Assembly (NCBI GenBank): GCA_003427395.1 | Contig: BFEA01000207.1 | Span: forward strand, 1,192,083-1,225,201 | Direction of reading: 5' to 3' | Source of the DNA: Chara braunii | Lineage: Eukaryota; Streptophyta; Charophyceae; Charales; Characeae | DNA: 33,119 bases | Shown here: piece after piece, positions 27,901 through 33,119 of the stretch | How positions within the stretch are numbered: position 1 is the first letter of the stretch | Layout of the letters: each line of letters opens with the position of its first letter | Notes under the pieces: generated by a model | Database searches by the model: none | What the model was told of the DNA's origin: nothing | Seen by the model: the letters and a program-made list of their open reading frames with translations, nothing else | Program-made: the position numbers and the translations under genes

Positions 27901-28860
27901 GTGATGAACCAAAAGACAAGCTACGGTGCCTATCTACGCACTAACTTGGCGGAAAAATTGGCACCGACTAGGTTCGTGCCTTCTCATCAATGCTTGTGGG
28001 AGAGGCCCAACCACCGAGGATGCGCAGCACCACCGCGCCCGAGAACACCACGCTCAAAGATGAGGAGCATAATGTCGAGCAGCGGGCGGAATCCTGAGGG
28101 CAACCTCAATGACGAGCGTTGTCGGAATTGCAGCGATGAACAACGCTTGGCCTCCGAATGAAAATGGTCAGTGGGGCAACAACGAGCAATGGATCAAGGA
28201 CAACTCAACGAGCATGTTGAAGACGGAGATCTCTCGATGATAAGGAAAACAATGATGACCTTTATGAAGAATGCGACTATGGCGCTCACAACCTCCAAGA
28301 TGAGCTTAGAACTTGGGAAGATACATCGCTATGCTCGTTCCTTGCAGCTGCTCGCGACTTGGACTAAATGAGGGTTTCAACTCCCCTCATATGTTGTGTG
28401 AGCTTGCATGCACTTGTTCTCCACATCCCCTTGCTCTAGTTCACTTGCCGCCTCGTTTGATCACTACCCTGCCTAGCCGCGAAGGAATCTTCCGCTAGAA
28501 AGTTGCCAGGTTCAAGCAGCGGGGTCTTTGATGACGATAAAGATGATGTATACAGGTACGGAGAGCGTCCTTCTTATGACGACCTCAACCACTTGAATCA
28601 CGAAGGCCACCCCGACGGTGGACACGACGAGGTTGACAATTGCGATTTCGGCGATGATCTCACCTTGATCATGACAACGGCCCAATAGGATGACCACATC
28701 CTCTCCGAAGAACCGTCGCGGACCGATCACGATGATGAAGAAGACGAGTATGGACATAAAGATGGCAACCAGTGCGAAGAAAATGACGCGCAACTATACA
28801 CTAACCAAAAGTGCAAAATGAATTTTCCACTATTTGTTGAGTAGTGGAACAATGTTCTAT
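27901..28860 (+). pseudogene. Acidic coding-like remnant, unknown
   Basis: Several adjoining plus-strand frames look protein-like but are broken. One reads LPPNENGQWGNNEQWIKDNS-like sequence near 28150-28230. Another reads DDKENNDDLYEECDYGAHNL then QDELRTWED near 28235-28330. The longest (about 28503-28688) reads SGVFDDDKDDVYRYGERPSY, then an Asp/His/Gly-rich run, stops at 28686 and continues DDHILSEEPSRTDHDDEEDE. Asp/Glu-rich linkers of this kind occur in gag and nuclear proteins. No domain is recognised, and low-complexity artefact is possible. Confidence 0.3.
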
Positions 28861-29865
28861 AATATGAGGCTCGAGCCCATCATCGAGGTGTTACTGCACG
28901 AGAAGATCGCATTACTGCCCACGATCTTATCGCTGCTCGTAGCCATCCTGTTGTCGTAGTTGTTGTGCTTTTTTTTCCTTTGTGACCATCCTCCGATTGT
29001 GGCAAGGAGCATAAATTGAGAGCTCTTTCTTGATCTTCTTCGAGTGGTGGTGCAATTGTAGAGTCGGTGAACAAGGTCCCCTGGGTTGTTATGGTGCTCG
29101 TACGCAGAAGTCTGAAGAGGGGTGATCACGTCGTTACTCGTATTCGTTGTTAAAGCTCTGTTGGGGGCAAGCTGGTGTTAAAATAGAATTGCTGAAGCTG
29201 CGGGTTTTTTGGTTGAGTCTCTTAGCTCGGAATCCACAATGGTTGCTAAACAAAGCTCGACAATTAATTTGAAATTGTTGTTTGTTTGAGGGTCGCTGTT
29301 GCATGCTTTGAGTACCTGTGCAACTGCTGCAGTTGCTTCTACGATCAATGAACCGCTTATTGTGCTTAAGCAGAGCTACCGATGTTCTCTAGATCAGAGA
29401 GGGGGCTGTCTTTTTCTGATGTCAGGGGACTGTTGCTGATCACACAGGTTGAACAACTGCAGGCTTCGGTCCATAGCTTGTATGTTGCGGTTGTTTTGAG
29501 GCTGCTATAGCTATATTTCGACAAAACTACGACTATATTCGTGCCTGAGTCGTTGTTGTGTTTGAGAAAGGGAATTGCTCCATTGTTTGTGGATCTCAAC
29601 AGCGGATGATGCTTTCTTTAGCCTATTTTTGCTTTCTACACTAAGCAGCAACCTATTACCACTACGAATAGTTGTTATTCATAGGTAGCAGTTAACAAGT
29701 GTGGCTGCTTTTCGTCAAAAGTCGTCGTCATCGTTTTGAGGTACCGCTCTTCGAGGGTGGTATTGTTGTACCAGATATGCATATATTTTGGGGAAAGCGT
29801 CATCGCTGACTACGCCCGGACATTGTTGTTGCAACCATAGGTTTGTGTTGGACTGTTATAGCGCA
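28860..29865. other. Upstream flank of the third array element
   Basis: TTG/CTG-rich non-coding sequence with the same character as 1060-1380 upstream of the left copy. Alignment is not clear enough to set the element's outer end. No gene. Confidence 0.45.
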
Positions 29866-30141
29866 TATTCGAATTGAGCACAAGGGGTGTGCTCTATTCA
29901 AACACAAACTTTGAAGTTGCGTAGCTGCAATTTCTTCAGAATGATTGACATGTCGGGAGTTGGGCAGTGCAAGACCCATGATTGGTGAGCTATTGCGATT
30001 TCCCAACTCTCTGAAGTGTTACGACTTCATCCAGACCACAATTTCGACTATGGTCATTGCATTGGTCATCATTGGCTCTCAGGAGAACAAAGACAACATG
30101 GGCCTCTCGAGCGAGTATGAGAGAACGCTTCCTCGTTTGAA

Positions 30142-30271
30142 GAGGAAGGCGGTAGGTGGGATTGCAACCCATAAGACCGCAACAAGGCCCTGTTGGGGGG
30201 TTTGCCCACTGATTGCGGGAGCTGCCGGAGCCTAGGCGGGGTTCTGGAGGCAGATAACATTTAGGTATAAC
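30142..30271 (+). repeat. Conserved block of array element, third copy
   Basis: Aligns with 1683-1813 and the reverse complement of 8943-9072. It keeps GGGATTGCAACCC, GATTGCGGGAGCT, GCCGGAGCCTAGGCGGGGTT and CTGGAGGCAG. One short deletion (CT after GGAGCT) distinguishes it. Confidence 0.8.
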
Positions 30272-30506
30272 CACTTCTTTGCAAATGATCCCGTAGTACT
30301 ACCTTCTACTCAGCCTGGCACATTACTAGATTACTATTATTATTTTATAATTTTTTGGGAGTAAATTGCTTTCATGATTTTAATATAAGGTAAAAGGACT
30401 ATGTGTGAAAAATTAGACATTTGTATGAAGATAAGAGAGAATAAATGGGGGAGGGGTGGAAAAGGGGATAAAATGATGATTTTTGCTTGCATCTGATTGG
30501 GTCCAC

Positions 30507-31612
30507 CAAAGGTTGGACGTACCCTTAGGATGGGGCAGTCCGGCGCTATGGTTATTTTTTTGTACACTTGGTTGCTTGCTTGGTCTTTAGAGCTAGAGCC
30601 TATCCTAGGTCGGACGGTCTGGTCGCATGTTTCTTTTAAGGGTTTTTTAATGGAAGGTGGGACCCTTGGTTGGGCAACCCTAAGCCCCTGTTTTCTTCTG
30701 TTTATAAAAAAAGTTGGGTCCACTCTGGGTTGCGTGGATCCTGTTCTTTGTATTCGTTCATAGGGAGAAAAGAGACTACGGCTAGGCGTACCCCTACGAT
30801 GGGCAGCCTAGTCAAGAGCCATGAACTTAATTGAAACAAGAGTATAAAATGATAAAAATCTGATACTATATAATTTAAATTTATTATTTTGGTAGACTAG
30901 ACGTACCCCTAAGATGAGGCGGGCTAATCAATAAGCCAAATAAAACACAAAGCAGTAAAATGAGAAATTTAGAGTATAATATTGATGGTAATCCGAATAG
31001 ATTGGACGTACCCCTAGGATGAGGCGGTCCAGTTTTATGCCCGTAGTAACATGAAAAGGCAGAGAGTTAGTGTAAAATTGGTTATTTTGAGTTTAAACAT
31101 GTTTAAGGCAAGGATGGGCGTACCCCCTGGTTGAGGCGGTCTGATCGTTTGCCAGAAGAGAACAAAAACTAGTGCAATTACATGTTGTTGTTGTTGTTGT
31201 TGTTGTGGAGGTTTGACGTACCCCTAGGATGGGGCGGTCTAGTCATACGTTATAAAGTTGTTGTTAGGCAGGCTAAACGTACCTCTAGGATAAGGTGGTT
31301 TAGTCCTATGCCACAAGTGATTGTTTGGGCGGCCAGCCGTACCCCTAAAATGGGGCGGCCTAGTTGTATGTCGTATATCGTTTGTGGACAGACACTAGAT
31401 GTACCCCTAGGATGGGGCGGTCTAGTTAGTACATATCTTATGTCAATTGTTTAAGATGGCTAAGCATACCCCTAAGATGGGGTGGCTTAGTCGTACGCTT
31501 TATCTCTATCGTCTAAATGGGTTAGACGTACCTCTAGGATGAAGCGATCTAATCATATATTTATTATTTAAAGCAAGTTGAGCGTACCCCTAGGATGGGG
31601 CGGTTTAACCTT
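30507..31612 (+). repeat. Third hairpin array
   Basis: Fifteen units starting near 30511, 30589, 30651, 30711, 30781, 30895, 31000, 31112, 31210, 31271, 31331, 31393, 31459, 31519 and 31576. The core is CGTACCCCTAGGATGGGG followed by CGG. Stems vary and pair: CTAGGC/GCCTAG (30781), TGGAC/GTCCA (31000), CTAAAC/GTTTAG (31271), CTAAGC/GCTTAG (31459) and TTAGA/TCTAA (31519). The last eight units are regular at about 60-66 bp. The first four units have degenerate cores, as in the left array. A TTG run interrupts at 31183-31205. Confidence 0.85.
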
Positions 31613-32030
31613 ATGCCATAGGTAAGGAAGGGGTATAAGGGTTTAATCTAACCGAGAGACAAATGAACTATGTGTTTAATAAACAACTTAAGGGTTTGGT
31701 GAAAGATGTGATTGTGCGCACTTATGTGTGTTTTTTTGGGTTTATCTTTTGGGATATTATCTCGATAGCTTAGTCGCTTTAGATGCTCGCTGAGTGCTAG
31801 AGCTATAGGTAGGTAAGAAGGATGATGAGAGAGAAGCTTGGGAAAAGATAGAACTAACCTTACTAGAAGTTAGGACTAGTGCTAGCTCACGATATAATCT
31901 TCAAAGAAGGATTGTGTAACCTATCTTCAATTTTAATTATCACGTGAGTGTCAGAAGTTAGTCTCAAGTATAGTTGTACCTTGCTTTTGCATTTACACCT
32001 TTGTACAAGTCTTGGCAGCCCTCCTTTTCC
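31612..32030 (+). repeat. Post-array block, third copy
   Basis: Non-coding match to 3310-3700, including GCTTTAGATGCTCG near 31778, GCTAGCTCACGAT near 31881 and TTGTACAAGTCTTGGC near 32001. No gene. Confidence 0.7.
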
Positions 32031-32048
32031 TATGGGAAGCGCTACCGA

Positions 32049-32215
32049 CATGGCTATGATCCGGACCACCGGACAGGGATCCGGACCGTCCGTGGTCCGG
32101 GGTCCGAGGTCTGGGCCCAGATCTTGGTTCAGATGTGAGGGCCCCAGCCCAATGGCCAAATGTTTTTTGGGTGGTCCGGGGCGTTTGTTCACGCCATGGG
32201 GCACCAAAAAAAAAT
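32049..32215. mobile_element. CCGGACC-palindrome insertion truncating the third copy
   Basis: The array element stops near 32048. The next bases carry a strong dyad, CCGGACCACCGGAC (about 32061-32074) with GTCCGTGGTCCGG (about 32088-32100), and a GGTGGTCCGGGGCG word near 32169-32182. The segment ends in a short A run. GC content is much higher than in the surroundings. It is probably a small non-autonomous insertion. The type and exact ends are not determined. Confidence 0.45.
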
Positions 32216-32273
32216 AGTGCTTTATCTTTTACCACCCTCACCGACGATCCAGACGACCTGGAAAGTCTTCGAG

Positions 32274-32315
<42 letters not shown>

Positions 32316-32498
32316 GCGACGGCGCATAAAAAAAATAAAAAAATAACAAAGTTGAAAGGATAGTGTGGGGTGGCCAAACATTCCCCTCGCTCCTGAGTAT
32401 TCATGTGCTAGTTGGTTCCAACCTCTTTTCCGTAGGATCCCTACATCGTACTAGGTAGGACCCTACGTCATGCAGAGGTACAATTCAAACTTATACTT
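32216..32498. other. Homopolymer tract and unassigned sequence
   Basis: A poly-T tract of about 35 at 32276-32310, then an A-rich stretch (32326-32349). Frames across it encode only poly-Phe or poly-Lys. No gene. Confidence 0.7.
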
Positions 32499-32895
32499 CG
32501 TGAGCGTGGGCAGATAATATATAGTCTGGATTCGAATTCAGGTGTGTGTATCTCGGTTATGGGTCACTACTTTGTTTTCTCGTTTTTTTTTTCTTCTCTC
32601 ATTTTTCTTTTCTTTTCTCGTTTTTCTTTTCTTTCTCCGTTTTTCTTTCTTAGGAATACGTGCAGTGGCCCTAAGGGCCTCTACTCACCAAATGCACAAA
32701 ATACAAAATATATGGTGGTGTATTATTCCACGTTCTGCAGAAGATTCATTCTTATTTTGCACATTTCGTGAGTAGTGCAGCCAAGCCCTAAGAGTCACGT
32801 GCAGAGACCAACAGGGCCTAGCTACGCGAGCAACCCATAACTGCTGAAACACAGACCTGAACTCGAATCTTGAGTATATACTCGGCCAGCTCATG
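32499..32895. mobile_element. Foldback (MITE-like) element, second copy
   Basis: The element is a long imperfect hairpin over nearly its whole length. The left end GGATTCGAATTCAGGTGTGT and CGGTTATGGGT (32528-32572) pairs with ACCCATAACTGCTG and ACACAGACCTGAACTCGAAT (32833-32868). Inside, GTGGCCCTAAGGGCCTCTAC (about 32663) pairs with the CCAAGCCCTAAGAGTCAC side (about 32781-32798). AAATGCACAAAATA pairs with TATTTTGCACATTT, and the centre is near 32720. The left internal part is expanded by a T/C-rich tract (32572-32655). It has no coding capacity. Same family as 22730-23103. Confidence 0.72.
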
Positions 32896-33020
32896 CTCTA
32901 CTTCATATGCGCTGCCTGCCTCGATTTTGGGGGGGGATTGCACTACATGGCTGCAAGGACCCTTCAGATAGCCTGCATGGGCCGTCTGAGCCGTGTTAAG
33001 GGGATCTATTGCTGAGGTTG

Positions 33021-33092
<72 letters not shown>

Positions 33093-33119
33093 TGTATGCA
33101 CACACACCCCTTAAAAAAA
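32896..33119. repeat. Terminal spacer with CT microsatellite
   Basis: After a short unassigned stretch, a (CT)n microsatellite runs from about 33020 to 33090 with one interruption, followed by an A run at the window end. No gene. Confidence 0.85.

Larger units (their letters stand above)
29866..32048 (+). mobile_element. Third copy of the hairpin-array element (truncated)
   Basis: Same order and orientation as the left arm: hairpin (29866-29903, like 1372-1407), conserved block (30142-30271), hairpin array (30507-31612), GCTTTAGATGCTCG block (31612-32010) and one GGGAAGCGCTACCGA unit (32030-32048). It ends there, where the left arm would continue to its second and third repeat units and inner tail. 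A dispersed copy 20 kb away in a different context supports the view that this is a transposable or otherwise duplicating element and not only a local palindrome. No protein is encoded, so it would be non-autonomous. Confidence 0.72.

Noticed and set aside
32135-32404. Frames with poly-Phe or poly-Lys
   Set aside because: Created by the poly-T tract and the adjacent A runs.

Overview
The window looks like transposon-rich, largely non-genic nuclear DNA of a eukaryote, most likely a streptophyte green plant. There are no operons, ribosome binding sites or compact genes. The only recognisable proteins are decayed Ty3/gypsy-type gag-pol fragments. My impression that this pol family resembles ones abundant in charophyte algae such as Chara is inference and was not tested. 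I found no intact host gene, tRNA or rRNA gene.

Region by region. (1) About 1500-9290 is one giant, diverged inverted repeat centred near 5370. Weaker similarity may extend it to about 200 on the left and 11,600 on the right. Each arm holds, from outside inward: a conserved block of about 130 bp; an array of short hairpins with a constant core and variable but self-complementary stems; a second tandem repeat (GAAGCGCTGCCGAAATTT type); and a long inner tail with a 54-bp block that is almost identical in the two arms. (2) 9290-13380 continues with low-similarity sequence, a smaller series of unrelated perfect hairpins (10129-10492) and a possible coding remnant (12404-12919). (3) 13380-21602 is one Ty3/gypsy-like element in the order gag, zinc knuckle, protease, RT, RNase H, integrase. 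It is riddled with stops and frameshifts and has several altered catalytic residues. It is interrupted inside RNase H by about 2 kb containing an inverted copy of the RNase H fragment, an 815-base gap and a Tn5 mosaic-end dimer, which is a mate-pair library artefact. (4) 21836-22607 is a second gag-like remnant. 22730-23103 is a foldback element with a 128-bp direct duplication. (5) 23100-29860 is mostly featureless, with a few coding-like scraps and hairpins. (6) 29866-32048 is a third copy of the hairpin-array element, in the orientation of the left arm, truncated by a CCGGACC-type palindromic insertion. (7) 32215-33119 holds homopolymer tracts, a second foldback element and a CT microsatellite.

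The most interesting structure is the hairpin-array element, present three times. Units share a core, but the outer stem differs from unit to unit while its two halves stay complementary. The core is uniform within an array and different between arrays, especially in the right arm. I know of no described element with this layout. The main caution is assembly quality: library adapter in the consensus, a large gap, and single ambiguous bases found only in the first 4.2 kb.
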